This document shows, in pieces, positions 1 to 10,463 of a stretch of 64,000 nucleotides of DNA. This DNA is from Rapana venosa (Eukaryota; Mollusca; Gastropoda; Neogastropoda; Muricidae): contig CM054155.1 of assembly GCA_028751875.1 (NCBI GenBank), positions 52,361,971-52,425,970 of the forward strand, read 5' to 3'. Within the stretch, counting starts at the first letter, position 1. Every line of letters begins with the position of its first letter. The notes beneath the pieces were generated by a model, which saw only the letters and a list, made by a program, of their open reading frames with translations, was not told the DNA's origin and made no database searches. The translations under genes were made by a program, and so were the position numbers.

Positions 1-60
1 CATACTGGATCATTTTCTATATGACCGTTAAACTTGTCTGCCTTCAAATCACTAATACCC

Positions 61-1040
61 AGACATAGGGGACAATGAAATACCTGCTCCCTCCTCTCCC
101 CAAAATAAAAATAGGTGGGTTTCACAGCATTTTCAGCTGACAAATGCGTTTTAACACGTTTAAAGAGTTACAGTTTTTTAAAAATATGATCAGGTAAAGA
201 ATTCCAGTGGCTAGTAGTAGAGGGAACGAAAGATTTACATATAATTCTGTATTACATTTTGGTACACTGTGCTCTAGGGGTCTCCGTCTGTGATAAGAAT
301 TTCTGTCAGAAACCAAACCTGGGACTAGATCAGATAAATAGCCAGGACATAAGATGTTTAGCGTTTTGTAATACTGAATTAGTTTGTGTCTGGCTTTCCT
401 TTCCTTAAGAGAGCAGAAGCCAGACTTACGATATATTTTTTCGTGGTTTGTTCCACGAACAGCTCCAATAATTGTTCTTAATGCTTCGAGATGCAAGGCC
501 ACCAATGACTCAGATAGTGTTACAGTGCAATTATCCCATACGATGCCAGCATAGTAAAAATGTGGCAAAATAAAAGATTTATGCATTATTTCAAGGGTTT
601 TTCTATTAAGCTTGTATTTGGAAGTCTTCAGAAAGGAAACCAGCATGGTAACAGTATTTATAATGTTTTTAATGTGGTCGTCCCATTTGCAGTTACCTTG
701 GAGAACAATACCCATGTGTTTATCTTGTCAGTGCTCTCAAGGTGAGTCAAATCAAATGATAAATGTAAGAACGTGTTATCATTTTGGTGAAAGTTTAACA
801 TTTTTTTTTTTGCATTAAAATTTACTTTCCAGTGCTTATCCCAGGCACACATCTTCCTAAGATCAGAATGAAGTAGGTCAGCATGGATGTTTGGGTCATT
901 TAGTGCCAAAGAACTGCTAGTGTAATCAGCAAAAATTTAATATCATACTGAATGTCATTAACAATATCGTTTATAGAAAGAAGGATTAGAAGTGGGCCTA
1001 ATACTGATCCCTGTGGTACGCCTGCAAATACTTAAAAAAA
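61..1040 (-). mobile_element. CR1/Jockey-group LINE, RT 3' half (decayed)
   Basis: Reverse-strand reading gives a degraded non-LTR reverse transcriptase. A GVPQGSVLGP motif lies near 985-1015, DLRKMCAWDKHWKVNFNAKK-type residues near 800-870, and a thumb/C-terminal stretch (residues such as YRKSGFCSLKERKARHK) near 380-440. The catalytic FADD position is unrecognisable, and frameshifts are visible at 658-715, so the copy is dead. The upstream part of the same copy lies at 2922-3019, on the other side of an inserted L2 element. The clade assignment (CR1/Jockey group) is by motif only. Confidence 0.75.
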
Positions 1041-1049
1041 TCGGATTTA

Positions 1050-1079
1050 ATTATGATGATAATAATAATAATGATGATG

Positions 1080-1131
<52 letters not shown>

Positions 1132-1306
1132 TGATGATAAAAAATAGAAGAAGACCAAGAAGAAGAAGAAGAAGAAGAAAACAAGAATTTATATACCACT
1201 ATATCTTGCAGAGACAAATCAAAGCGCTTGCACTCAACTCATTCTTATACAATCATACAACCAGTAACAATTAATAGTTCCATTAAGTCCAAATGTGAAG
1301 CGTGGG

Positions 1307-1389
<83 letters not shown>

Positions 1390-2921
1390 TGGCAAGGAGA
1401 TAGAATCTTAACTGTTGAAGGCAGGGAAAAGCTATGAGATGAAGCAGGAGAGGAAAATCTTAGGTTTGAAATAATTATGTCTTGAAACTGGATTTAAAAA
1501 TGTCATAAGAAGGCTTTTGGTGGAGAGAGAGAGGGAGGTCTTTCCAGATTGATAGACCAGAAATAGAGAAAGAGCGACAGCTGATGGAGGACTAGTTGAA
1601 TCTAGGTATTGGTAAGGACAAGGTGTCTGCAGGAGAGCGGAGAGAATGAGAAGGAGTGTACAAGTGGAGACATTCACAGAGGTAGGAGGGTGCTGTTTTG
1701 TGGAGACATTTGTAACAGAGGGTCGTGATCTTATAGACTACTCTCTGTGGCACAGGCAGCCAGTGGAGAGATCGCAAGAGAGGGGTAATGTGCTCATATT
1801 TTTTCTTTCTGAGGACTAGTCCAGCAGCAGAGTTTTGTATACGTTGAAGGGAGTGGATTGGTGATGCTGGCAGACCAGCCAAAAGAGAATTGCAATAGTC
1901 CAAACGTGAAAGAATGAGACGTTATGAGTTTGGATGTTGCATCTGTGGACAGGTACTTTCAAATTGTACTAATATACCATAATTAATAGTAGCACGACTG
2001 GCAGGTCTGGGGGATAAATTTTTGCATAGAGAGTGTGTTGTCAATAATGACCCCTAGATACTTCACCGCAGTGGATAGAGGGACTGATGCATTGCCAAGT
2101 TGTATTGAAGCTGTTGTAATGGAAGAGAGTTTGTGTTTGGACCCTACAAGCATGGTTTCCGTTTTATCTGCATTTAGCTGTAACTTGTTCTGTATCATCC
2201 AATTTTGGATATCTTGAAAGCAGTGGGCCATATTGGTAAAGAAAGAAAGCAGATTTTCAGGAGTGTCGCTGCTAAGAATCTGAGTCATCTGCATAAAAAT
2301 GATGGTTGATCTGATGACGGCAATTATTATATGTGACCATGGAGCAGTGTAGATAGTGAAAAGAACAGGGACCAGAAAAGATCCCTGCGGGACTCCACAT
2401 TCCAGTCTGGCAGGTTTTGACTGAATCTTGTTTACTGTGACTGTCTGGAATCTAAGGGTAAGGTATGAACTAAACCAGGTAAGGGATGTACCAGCAACAG
2501 CAAATGTTTTTTGAAGACGGGAGACAAGAATTGATTGGTCAATAGTGTCGAAGGCTGCAGATAAGTCAAGTAGAGTAATAAAGGGGATTTTTCCTGAGTC
2601 AGCAGCGAGTAGAAGTGAATTTAAGATGTGCACAATGGTAGTTTCAGTGCTGTGGTTGACACGATAGGCAGACTGAAACGCAGGAAGGAGACTGTTGGAG
2701 AGAGGGTGGTGGTTGAGATGCTTTAGAACTACTTTTTCAAGGAATTTAGAGATAAAAGGTAGGCTGGAAACAGGTTTACAGTACTTCAGAATGTTGGGGT
2801 CAAGGTCATGGTTTTTGAGTAGAGCTGTGACTATAGCAGTTTTTAGAGCTGAAGGAACATTTCCAGAAACAAGAGATAACAGGTATGGGGTCAAGGTCAC
2901 ATGATTTTATAGTCATTCCTT
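1050..2921 (-). mobile_element. L2-like LINE copy A (5'-truncated, nested)
   Basis: Minus-strand L2/CR1-type LINE. It starts inside the RT-domain N-terminus (MTIKSCDLDP-like residues are lost after TIKSCD), runs through LLDLSAAFDTID and GVPQGS motifs, and ends with a 3'UTR carrying a (CA)n tract (1309-1387). The family's terminal motif, GCGCTTTGATTTGTC in sense orientation, sits near 1200-1235, and a triplet tail at 1053-1180. The element is flanked by near-identical 9-mers, TCGGATTTA (1041-1049) and TCAGATTTA (2922-2930), read as a target duplication. It sits inside the LINE at 61-3019. Confidence 0.85.
1983..2900 (-). pseudogene. L2 reverse transcriptase domain
   Basis: A 305-residue open frame covering fingers and palm of an L2-clade RT. 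TAIVTALLKNHDLDP near residue 22, LLDLSAAFDTIDQSIL near 110, GVPQGS near 170 and LNADKTETMLVGSKHK near 240 are recognisable. The YADD box is altered (the frame reads FMQMTQI there), so it cannot be catalytic. The reading resumes in another frame at 1592-1903 with the family's [20 protein letters not shown] tail, showing a frameshift near 1930-1980. Confidence 0.8.
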
Positions 2922-3016
2922 TCAGATTTATCACCTTTAATATTTACTGCTTGGATATGATCAGAGAAATAATCAATAAACCACTCCAAGAGTTTGCCAC
3001 GAATGCCACTTGCATT

Positions 3017-3019
<3 letters not shown>
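2922..3019 (-). mobile_element. CR1/Jockey-group LINE, upstream RT piece
   Basis: Reverse-strand translation gives GIRGKLLEWFIDYFSDHIQA, the LINE palm segment that normally precedes GVPQGSVLGP by about 25 residues. The continuation is at 1015-1040, beyond L2 copy A, so the two pieces are one element split by insertion. It ends against a (GT)n tract at 3020-3051. Confidence 0.7.
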
Positions 3020-3055
<36 letters not shown>

Positions 3056-3144
3056 CTTTTGAAAAACATTTGACTAATGCAATTTTATTTCATAGATTTG
3101 GTCTGCAGCGTACCATGTTGCAATATCTGTTTGAACTATTGATT

Positions 3145-3250
3145 ATTTGTCATTGGTTGTACGACTGTGTAAGATTAGGTTGAATGCATGCGCTTTGATT
3201 TGTCTTTGCAAGATTTTAGCGCTATGTAAGTTCCATTTATTATTATATAT
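3145..3250 (+). mobile_element. L2-like LINE 3' end fragment
   Basis: Carries the family's terminal motif: ATGCGCTTTGATTTGTCTTT, then GCGCTATGTAAGTTCCAT and a (TTA)n tail. The same motif ends the L2 copies at 1190, 22240, 23165, 24055, 38230, 51445 and 59245. The (GT)n at 3020-3051 may be the remainder of its 3'UTR. No coding part remains. Confidence 0.65.
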
Positions 3251-3527
3251 TATATTATTATTATTATTATTATTTTATTATTATTACTATTATTATTATT
3301 TGAAGAGAAGAAGAAGAAGAAGAGAAGAAGAAGAGAAGAAGAAGAAGAAGAAGAAGAAAGAGGAGAAGAGGAGGAGGAGGAGGAGGAGGAGGAGGAGGAG
3401 GAGGAGGAGGAGGAGGAGGAGAAGAAGAAGAAGAAGAAGAAGAAGAAGAAGATGAAGAAGAAGAAGAAGTAGAGAAGAAGAAGAAGAAGAAGAAGAAGAA
3501 GAAGAAGAAGAAGAAGAAAAAGAAACA
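3238..3527. repeat. Compound triplet microsatellite (TTA)n-(GAA/GGA)n
   Basis: A (TTA)n LINE tail passes into a purine-only GAA/GGA tract of about 225 bp. The plus strand is strictly purine from 3301 apart from isolated T residues at 3452 and 3470. Long homopurine mirror tracts of this type can form triplex DNA. The apparent poly-Arg, poly-Ser and poly-Leu reading frames here are artefacts of composition. Confidence 0.95.
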
Positions 3528-3529
3528 GC

Positions 3530-4430
3530 AGATTTACAAAAAGAAGAGGCACAGGGAATACCAACAACTGCAAACGTCTCACTACCTTTAGAAACTGTCC
3601 CTGACCCAGTTGCTGAAACAAATGACAAGCAGTATAGCTGTTATAGTACCAAGCAATGTGTTGTTATTTAGGAATGCACCTAAGTGTACGATTTAGTGTG
3701 AGCTTTTCTGATGTGTAACGCAAGTTTCTTTTTAATCAGATATTCGAAATCGATGGTCTGGCTTGTGTGGTCAATTTGTACTTAGTAAAGCATGTACTAG
3801 TGTGGTCAGAAAAGTGGTCAAGGATGAGTTCTTCCATGAAAGTTTCAAAAACAAAACAGAAAACATCAAAAGATCTCTCAACAGAAAGAGCGTCCTTGTC
3901 TGATAACTATCTATCTCTTAATATTCCAAAAAAAATGGTTGTGCTTTTTATACTCTCAACAATAGCATAACACTACAATGTCATCACGTGATGAGTGATG
4001 ATACAACCTATCATTGGACCTATCATTCCTGTCGCCTCCTCTTTCACTTGAAGATCTGTTTACACAGGACCTATAAAACACATTCTCTCAGACATAATAT
4101 TTCATGTGTACGTGTACAAACATTGACAGTTTTACATAAAAAAGAATAAATAAACCAATGAAGCTCTAGAATTTACATCCCCTTTTAAGATCAACGTAGA
4201 ACAAGGGTAAGCATTGTTCCAGGCTTACTGCCTATTCTATCTCTTTAAGTTGCACATCACCATTAATTTTACAGTGCATATTTTTACCGTCAATCAGTAA
4301 AAATATGTTTTCTTTCCTTGGCTAGAGCCTCGAGGTTCACCAATGGTGAGATTTTGCGTTTGTTATCATTGCGGCTCTCTTGCTATTTTGATGTGCTTTT
4401 TTCACATGGGGAGTTAGTCTCTTTCTATTG
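3530..4430. other. Unassigned intronic or intergenic DNA
   Basis: No repeated family, splice-bounded cysteine module or conserved frame was recognised. A 67-residue plus-strand frame at 3767-3970 has no features of a real gene. Confidence 0.5.
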
Positions 4431-4439
4431 TCTTTGAAA

Positions 4440-4960
4440 TATCTAGAATAATCCTCACCTACAAGAAAACATGATTGCTTTTTAACTTATGCATTTGGCT
4501 AAAACTGTTCCTCTTTTCTGTACAAAATACACAGCAAAGAAAGACTGGTGATTCTGGCCAGGAGTTGAGGCAACGAACTCCCCCTAACTCCACTTCTCCT
4601 GCAGCAGTCCCTCACAGTCACTGTTAGTTTCATTATCTGCTCTTGGTACACCCTAGAAAATCAGACTGTTCTCCTATGGCCATCCTTCAAGGTGTTCATT
4701 TCTAGTTTGACAGCCTGTCATTTTTGCACACAAGTCACTGTTTTCTATTTGGAGGGGGTTTATTCTCCGTCTTGAGCTCTGTCGCTTCCTTTTTCACTTC
4801 CCTCACCTCATTCTGTAGAGCAGCCTAGTCCTCTAGATCACTACTGTTTCCTAGTGGAGCTAGCGGTCCTCTATCTAGAGCTCTAACAGACGCTTGCCGC
4901 ACCGTGGGCTGTTAAGTGAGCGGTCCTTCTCACTTTCCAATGAGCTCATTAATCAGACTG
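4440..4960 (-). mobile_element. Possible LINE ORF1 remnant (coiled-coil type)
   Basis: The minus strand reads, across several frames, residues like EVREVKKEATELKTEN, then a RLSN...NEHLEG stretch and NSLIFxGVP. This order (coiled coil, then a NxxIFxGxP strand) is typical of LINE ORF1 RNA-binding proteins. The frame is heavily broken and the call is tentative. Confidence 0.3.
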
Positions 4961-4975
4961 CCAGTGTTACTGGCA

Positions 4976-7125
4976 ATTTTCCAGGCTGGAGTGAGCTGGG
5001 TTATCCAGGCTGAGGTTAACGCTGAGTGTTAACTGGCAGATTTATCCAGGCTGGAGTGTTAACTGGCAGATTTATCCAGGCTGGAGTGTTAACTGGCAGA
5101 TTTATCCAGGCTGGAGTGTTAACTGGCAGATTTATCCAGGCTGGTAGTGTTAACTGGCAGATTTATCCAGGCTGGTAGTGTTAATGGCAGATTTACAGGC
5201 TGGAGTGTTAACTGGCAGATTTATCCAGGCTGGAGTGTTAACTGGCAGATTTATCCAGGCTGGAGTGCTGGAGTGTTAACTGGCAGATTTATCCAGGCTG
5301 GAGTGTTAACTGGCAGATTTATCCAGGCTGGAGTGTTAACTGGCAGATTTATCCAGGCTGGAGTGTTAACTGGCAGATTTATCCAGGCTGGTAGTGTTAA
5401 CTGGCAGATTTATCCAGGCTGGTAGTGTTAACTGGCAGATTTATCCAGGCTGGTAGTGTTAACTGGCAGATTTATCCAGGCTGGAGTGTTAACTGGCAGA
5501 TTTATCCAGGCTGGAGTGTTAACTGGCAGATTTATCCAGGCTGGAGTGTTAACTGGCAGATTTATCCAGGCTGGAGTGTTAACTGGCAGATTTATCCAGG
5601 CTGGAGTGTTAACTGGCAGATTTATCCAGGCTGGAGTGTTAACCGGCAGATTTATCCAGGCTGGAGTGTTAACTGGCAGATTTATCCAGGCTGGAGTGTT
5701 AACTGGCAGATTTATCCAGGCTGGAGTGTTAACTGGCAGATTTATCCAGGCTGGAGTGTTAACTGGCAGATTTATCCAGGCTGGAGTGTTAACTGGCAGA
5801 TTTATCCAGGCTGGAGTGTTAACTGGCAGATTTATCCAGGCTGGAGTGTTAACTGGCAGATTTATCCAGGCTGGTAGTGTTAACTGGCAGATTTATCCAG
5901 GCTGGAGTGTTATATCCAGGCTGGAGTGTTAACTGGCAGATTTATCCAGGCTGGAGTGTTAACTGGCAGATTTATCCAGGCTGGAGTGTTAACTGGCAGA
6001 TTTATCCAGGCTGGTAGTGTTAACTGGCAGATTTATCCAGGCTGGGTTAACGGCAGATTTATCCGGTGGTTAACTGGCAGATTTATCCAGGCTGGTAGTG
6101 TTAACGGCAGATTTATCCAGGCTGGAGTGTTAACGGCAGTTTATCCAGGCTGGAGTGTTAACTGGCAGATTTATCCAGGCTGGAGTGTTAACTGGCAGAT
6201 TTATCCAGGCTGGAGTGTTAACTGGCAGATTTATTCAGGCTGGTAGTGTTAACTGGCAGATTTATCCAGGCTGGAGTGTTAACTGGCAGATTTATCCAGG
6301 CTGGAGTGTTAACTGGCAGATTTATCCAGGCTGGAGTGTTAACTGGCAGATTTATCCAGGCTGGAGTGTTAACCGGCAGATTTATCCAGGCTGGAGTGTT
6401 AACCGGCAGATTTATCCAGGCTGGAGTGTTAACTGGCAGATTTATCCAGGCTGGAGTGTTAACTGGCAGATTTTTCCAGGCTGGAATGTTAACTGGCAGA
6501 TTTATCCAGGCTGGTAGTGTTAACTGGCAGATTTTTCCAGGCTGGTAGTGTTAACTGGCAGATTTATCCAGGCTGGAGTGTTAACTGGCAGATTTTTCCA
6601 GGCTGGTAGTGTTAAGTGGCAGATTTATCCAGGCTGGAGTGTTAATTGGCAGATTTATCCAGGCTGGAGTGTTAACTGGCAGATTTATCCAGGATGGAGT
6701 GTTAACTGGCAGATTTATCCAGGCTGGAGTGTTAACTGGCAGATTTATCCAGGCTGGAGTGTTAACTGGCAGATTTATCCAGGCTGGAGTGTTAACTGGC
6801 AGATTTATCCAGGCTGGAGTGTTAACTGGCAGATTTATCCAGGCTGGTAGTGTTAACTGGCAGATTTATCCAGGCTGGAGTGTTAACTGGCAGATTTATC
6901 CAGGCTGGAAGTGTTAACTGGCAGATTTATCCAGGCTGGAGTGTTAACTGGCAGATTTATCCAGGCTGGAGTGTTAACTGGCAGATTTATCCAGGCTGAA
7001 GTGTTAACTGGCAGATTTATCCAGGCTGAAGTGTTAACTGGCAGGTTTATCCAGGCTGGAGTGTTAACTGGCAGGTTTATCCAGGCTGGAGTGTTAACTG
7101 GCAGATTTATCCAGGCTGAAGGTTC
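4976..7125. repeat. 30-bp minisatellite, about 70 units
   Basis: The consensus 30-bp unit contains GTTAACTGGCAGATTTATCC followed by AGGCTGGA. Two 60-base lines can be superimposed for most of 5461-5870. A 31-bp variant with an extra T (GCTGGTAGTG) recurs about a dozen times. Other variants are AACCGG (5641, 6371, 6401), TTTTTCC (6471, 6531, 6591) and a block of GCTGAAG units near the right edge (6991-7120). The outer units at 4976-5040 and 7110-7145 are degenerate. Because the unit is a multiple of three, decapeptide frames are open on both strands. There is no sign it is translated. Confidence 0.98.
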
Positions 7126-7295
7126 ATTGGCAGACTTCGTCAGGCTCACGCTTCAGGAGGAGCTGACACTTAAAAATCCAGTCAGTCTATCTCATGTTGT
7201 CTTTGGCTGGTGGAGGATTGAATTTTGGGTACAACTCTGTCCCCAGACTTGGAAAAAAAGGAGGTCCAGAACAGATAGGGAAGCATAAAACCAAA

Positions 7296-7545
7296 CATGA
7301 CATTTATTTATTTATTCTTTTATATCGAGGATAATGGAATAAGCACTCATGTGCTTTTTTACATCCCATCCCCGTGTGTATGCGGTTTTGTAGATTTTGT
7401 CATCTGTTTCCACCGGCACACAATGGCTTACTCTTCCGAAAAGCGAAACAGGATTTAACGTGTGCGCAAGATGTTCTGCATGCGTTCGAACACGGGGCCT
7501 CGGTTTATAGTCTCATCCGAAGGACATAGTCCACCGAGCGGGTAA
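7296..7545 (-). mobile_element. SINE-A copy (head missing)
   Basis: Minus-strand copy of a tRNA-headed SINE also seen at 54930, 44451, 58045 and 14183. The shared core CATCCGAAGGAC with GGTTTATAGTCTC lies at 7500-7526. The 3' region with ACCGCATACACACGGGGA in sense orientation lies at 7370-7390, and the AT-rich tail at 7300-7325. The tRNA-like head seen in the 54930 copy is absent beyond 7527. Confidence 0.75.
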
Positions 7546-7643
7546 GATATAAAACGGCCATGAGAGCAGTCAAGTCACTTTTGTTTCCTGTATGCATGAA
7601 CCCAACATGAATTGTTGTGCATAATTATAATTACACTACACTA

Positions 7644-7651
7644 CACATACA

Positions 7652-7723
<72 letters not shown>
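7644..7723. repeat. (CT)n microsatellite
   Basis: Uninterrupted CT dinucleotides over about 80 bp. Confidence 0.97.
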
Positions 7724-7726
<3 letters not shown>

Positions 7727-7729
7727 GAT

Positions 7730-7891
7730 TTGAGCTGCACTGGGAAGTATGACTGTTACGCTGTCACCATGCCAGATATCAAAAGCATACACCTCACCAG
7801 TCTTCTGTATTATACTCATATTTAGCAGAGATAGTAGCACACGTCTTTCCTCAAATGTAGCAGTTCCCTCCACCCCATCCCTTCCTCCTGC

Positions 7892-7892
<1 letters not shown>
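7730..7892 (-). CDS. Weak candidate exon, unidentified
   Basis: Between two GA/CT microsatellites the minus strand holds a 54-residue open stretch (for example TATFEERRVLLSLLNMSIIQ, then VYAFDIWHGDSV) after a good acceptor, CTCTCTGCAG at 7893. It looks protein-like, but no clear GT donor bounds it in that frame; GTGAGG near 7795 would cut it short. It lies 155 bp downstream of the EB-like exon at 8047. It is not an EB module, and it could be chance or a transposon scrap. Confidence 0.22.
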
Positions 7893-7926
<34 letters not shown>

Positions 7927-7933
7927 GACAGAC

Positions 7934-7972
<39 letters not shown>

Positions 7973-8037
7973 GACAGACAGACAGACAGACAGAGAGACA
8001 GACAGATAGACAGACAGAGCCACAGACAGACAGACAG
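7892..8037. repeat. (GA)n/(GACA)n microsatellite
   Basis: Alternating GA and GACA tracts, immediately downstream (in transcription direction) of the donor of the exon at 8047-8178. Confidence 0.95.
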
Positions 8038-8046
8038 AGAGCTTAC

Positions 8047-8178
8047 AGCATGAAAAGTCTTGGGTTGGAGTAAAGCCTGGCTGGCACTGACAAATGCCAT
8101 CGACACAGACACTGTAATCCACATCACACCTCGTGCCTGAAACTTCACACCCTGAACCGTATCTGCCATCCCGGGGTT
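8047..8178 (-). CDS. EB/EGF-like exon (six cysteines)
   Basis: A 132-bp phase 1-1 exon: acceptor GTGTGACAG|AA, donor TGCT|GTAAGC. It encodes 43 full codons with cysteines in the order C-x6-C-x6-C-x4-C-x-C-x11-C, including VCVDGICQCQPGFTPTQDFS. This is the ladder of an EB or EGF-like extracellular disulphide module. The acceptor sits directly against a (TG)n tract (8184-8340 on the plus strand as CA), and the donor is followed by the GA/GACA repeat. It is the most 3' of seven matching exons; its joining codon with the exon at 13009 is G|AA. The protein is not identified. The homologous ladder and phase make a real exon likely. Confidence 0.75.
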
Positions 8179-8183
8179 CTGTC

Positions 8184-8340
8184 ACACACACACAGACACA
8201 CACACACACATACACACACACACACACATACACACACACACATACACACACACACATACACACACATACTCACACACACACACATACACACACACATACA
8301 CACACACACACACACACACCATACACACACACACACACAC
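8184..8340. repeat. (CA)n microsatellite, interrupted
   Basis: CA tract with ATACAC interruptions. It forms the (TG)n stretch immediately upstream of the 3' splice site of the exon at 8047-8178. Confidence 0.95.
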
Positions 8341-8354
8341 CTGCTTTGAAACGG

Positions 8355-8495
8355 CTTGATCCTAGGTGTACACTGTCCTCCAGCTCCTGTCACGTCATCC
8401 TAGATGTACACTGTCCTCCAAGCCCTGTCTTCCTTCACGTCATCCTAGTTGTACACTGTCCTCCAGCTCCTGTCTTCTATTACGTCATCCTAGCT
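8355..8495. repeat. Short tandem repeat, about 45-56-bp unit, three copies
   Basis: Three degenerate copies sharing GTACACTGTCCTCC and ACGTCATCCTAG. They lie in the intron just upstream of the exon at 8047. Confidence 0.85.
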
Positions 8496-8499
8496 CATA

Positions 8500-9005
8500 T
8501 TGACGGTTGAAGTCGCCTGGTTTAAACCAAAGCCTTTCAACGACAATCGTATCAATGCAGTCTTGTCTTCTTACAGGCCGTTTCTTCCAGGAATTCCCGT
8601 CCTGAGCCCAAGGTGTACAGCCATCCATTCAGGGATTCAAAGCCTGCCTGAAAACGCTCTTCTTTCATCATTGAAACTAACCCTATGTCCGGACACAGTT
8701 AGTCAATCTCTAAGGCTTTTATTGTATTGGGTCTTTTTTTAGCCTGGGTTTGTCATCGCGGGTCTCTGTATAATGGTGACAGAGGGGGAGGAAGGGATGG
8801 GGAGTGGTGCGTACGTATAGGGGGTTGGAGATGGCTGTCAGTGCAGTTACTGAGGGGAAGTGGGTATGGAGTATTGAAAGAACAGTGAGGGGAATGTCTT
8901 TGATGAAAAGTAGGCTGCGAAAGAAAAGCATGCCTCAACGGGAAATTCTCATTGTCATGGTCAGGTATCAATGCTCAGGCAGGAGAAGGCCTAAATGAAC
9001 AGAAC
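8500..9005. other. Unassigned DNA
   Basis: No repeat family or splice-bounded coding stretch recognised. The short frames here carry no motif. Confidence 0.5.
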
Positions 9006-9009
9006 AGAA

Positions 9010-9385
9010 CTGAAAGATATGGCTTAGTGACCGGAAATGGAAGCCTTGAGGTTTCTGCAAAAAAAACAAACACGACATGATAAACACCAAATACACATTG
9101 TAAAAAGCCCTACAGAAGACGTTACACATGGACCTCAACAACAGATGGAGTGTGCCCGTCAATGGACATTATCGTATTTCACAGAAGCTGCAAGTCTTGT
9201 GTGTTGAACTCCACACCCAAACCTGGCGCAGACTGGTCAACAGATCACACTCCATTGGCAGCACAGCTCAGGATGAAACACTGCAGAAAACTCACACACA
9301 GCATTGACCATAACTTTGATGGAGACAGATCACTCAATGAAGAGGCTGGTAAAAATTATCGTGTCGAAATCATGAAAATTTAATC
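9010..9385 (+). mobile_element. LINE endonuclease C-terminal fragment
   Basis: The plus strand reads ERYGLVTGNGSLEV near 9016, RRRYTWTSTTDG near 9113, a MDIIVFHRSCKSCVLNS stretch from 9162 and PGADWSTDH at 9223-9250. These are the end of an APE-type LINE endonuclease: the RRLYTWTSPDG...IDYI...GADC.SDH series. The first and second pieces are out of frame with each other. The fragment is short and has no adjoining RT. Confidence 0.55.
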
Positions 9386-9443
9386 GGTAGCTACATAACT
9401 CTCAATACATCATTTTATTTGGTGTCCTAACTGGTACTCATAG

Positions 9444-9455
9444 GAATATATATAT

Positions 9456-9512
<57 letters not shown>
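9444..9512. repeat. (AT)n microsatellite
   Basis: TA dinucleotide tract directly abutting the inverted endonuclease half of the RTE-like element. Confidence 0.97.
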
Positions 9513-9515
<3 letters not shown>

Positions 9516-10463
9516 AACGCTAGACTGAAACCGTCTTTTCACCATGATGTAATCTATTTGGTTGTGGTGTTCTCCATTTGGGCTATGCCATGTCCATTTT
9601 CTGGACTTCTTGTGTGGGCCAAGTGTATTCACTAGCTGGAGGTGGTTGTTACTGGCAAACTCCAGGAGTCTCAAGCCTCTTTCATTTGATTGGTTATTAC
9701 AATGTGGCCCACAAACGCCTTCCCAGTCTTTCCATGCATCTTCTCCTATCTTGGCGTTCCAGTCGCCTTGCACAACGAGGATGTCTTTCTTGGGTGTTTG
9801 ATTCAGAACCTCTTGTAGCTGGTCATAAAATTCTTCTACGGCTTCATCTGTGCAGTCTGATGTAGGGGCGTATGCCTGTACTATAGTTATGTTAAAGGGG
9901 TTGCTCTCAGGCGGATGGTAATAAGTCTGCTGGACACAGGCTGACAGCTCATGACGGTGTTCACGGTGTCTTTGTGAACGAGAAAACCCCACGCCGTGTT
10001 CATGTTTATCCTGTTTTCCACTGTAGTATAATTTGTGGTCTTCCTGGGTCGTTGTTTCTCCATGTTTTTCCACCTGACTTCGCAGAGCCCAAGGATGTGC
10101 CAATGATATCTGGACATCTCATGTGTCAGTTCTTCCACTTTGCCTGCAGCTCTTAGTGTCCGTACATTCCATGTGCCAATGATGGTGTTGTGTCTGGCAC
10201 GAATTTTGCTGCGTTTTACACCAGTAGCATACTTTCGACATCTGTCCTGATGAGCAACAGAAGGCGCGGTCCTTGGTAACCCGGGCGACGACCGATCCGG
10301 TATGGAGATTCTGGCTGTCTTTGTCATTGGTGTATCTTGGGCAAATCAAACCTGGCGGAGCCCATCCCTCTCCAGGTCGGATTTTTGGTTGGGTTTACTC
10401 CCCACATGTGGCAGGTGGTACTGGGTTACATGGTTACCAGTAGCAGAGGGAGTCTCTGACCTG
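9513..10463 (-). mobile_element. RTE-like LINE copy 1, inverted 5' half (endonuclease)
   Basis: The minus strand carries the 5' leader (GGTCAGGTCAGAGACTCCC at 10463 downward, then CTGCTACTGGTAACCATGTAA) and an APE-type endonuclease. The motif GTWNVRTL lies near 10190, HILGLCEVRWK near 10090, IVQAYAPTSD near 9870, VVQGDWNAKIG near 9770 and NQIDYIMVKRRFQSSVN near 9525. Two overlapping frames (9887-10327 and 9513-10103) mean one frameshift near 9890-10100. The 5' end abuts the sense RT half at 10464. That half begins with GADIGSDHDL, the peptide expected about nine residues after FQSSVN, so the two halves are one element with its 5' part flipped. Confidence 0.88.

Noticed and set aside
3147..3628. 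Poly-Arg, poly-Leu and poly-Ser frames
   Set aside because: Translation of a GAA/GGA triplet microsatellite; no gene features.
5147..7288. Long open frames with decapeptide repeats (LTGRFIQAGV, SVNWQIYPGW) as a repetitive protein gene
   Set aside because: The frames follow from a 30-bp unit and are interrupted by 31-bp variants; all frames and both strands are equally open. There is no splice site, signal peptide or conserved flank.
8133..8510. His-Thr and Cys-Val repeat frames here and at 12629, 44102, 50058, 55429 and 57803
   Set aside because: CA/GT and GA/CT microsatellites read as dipeptides.
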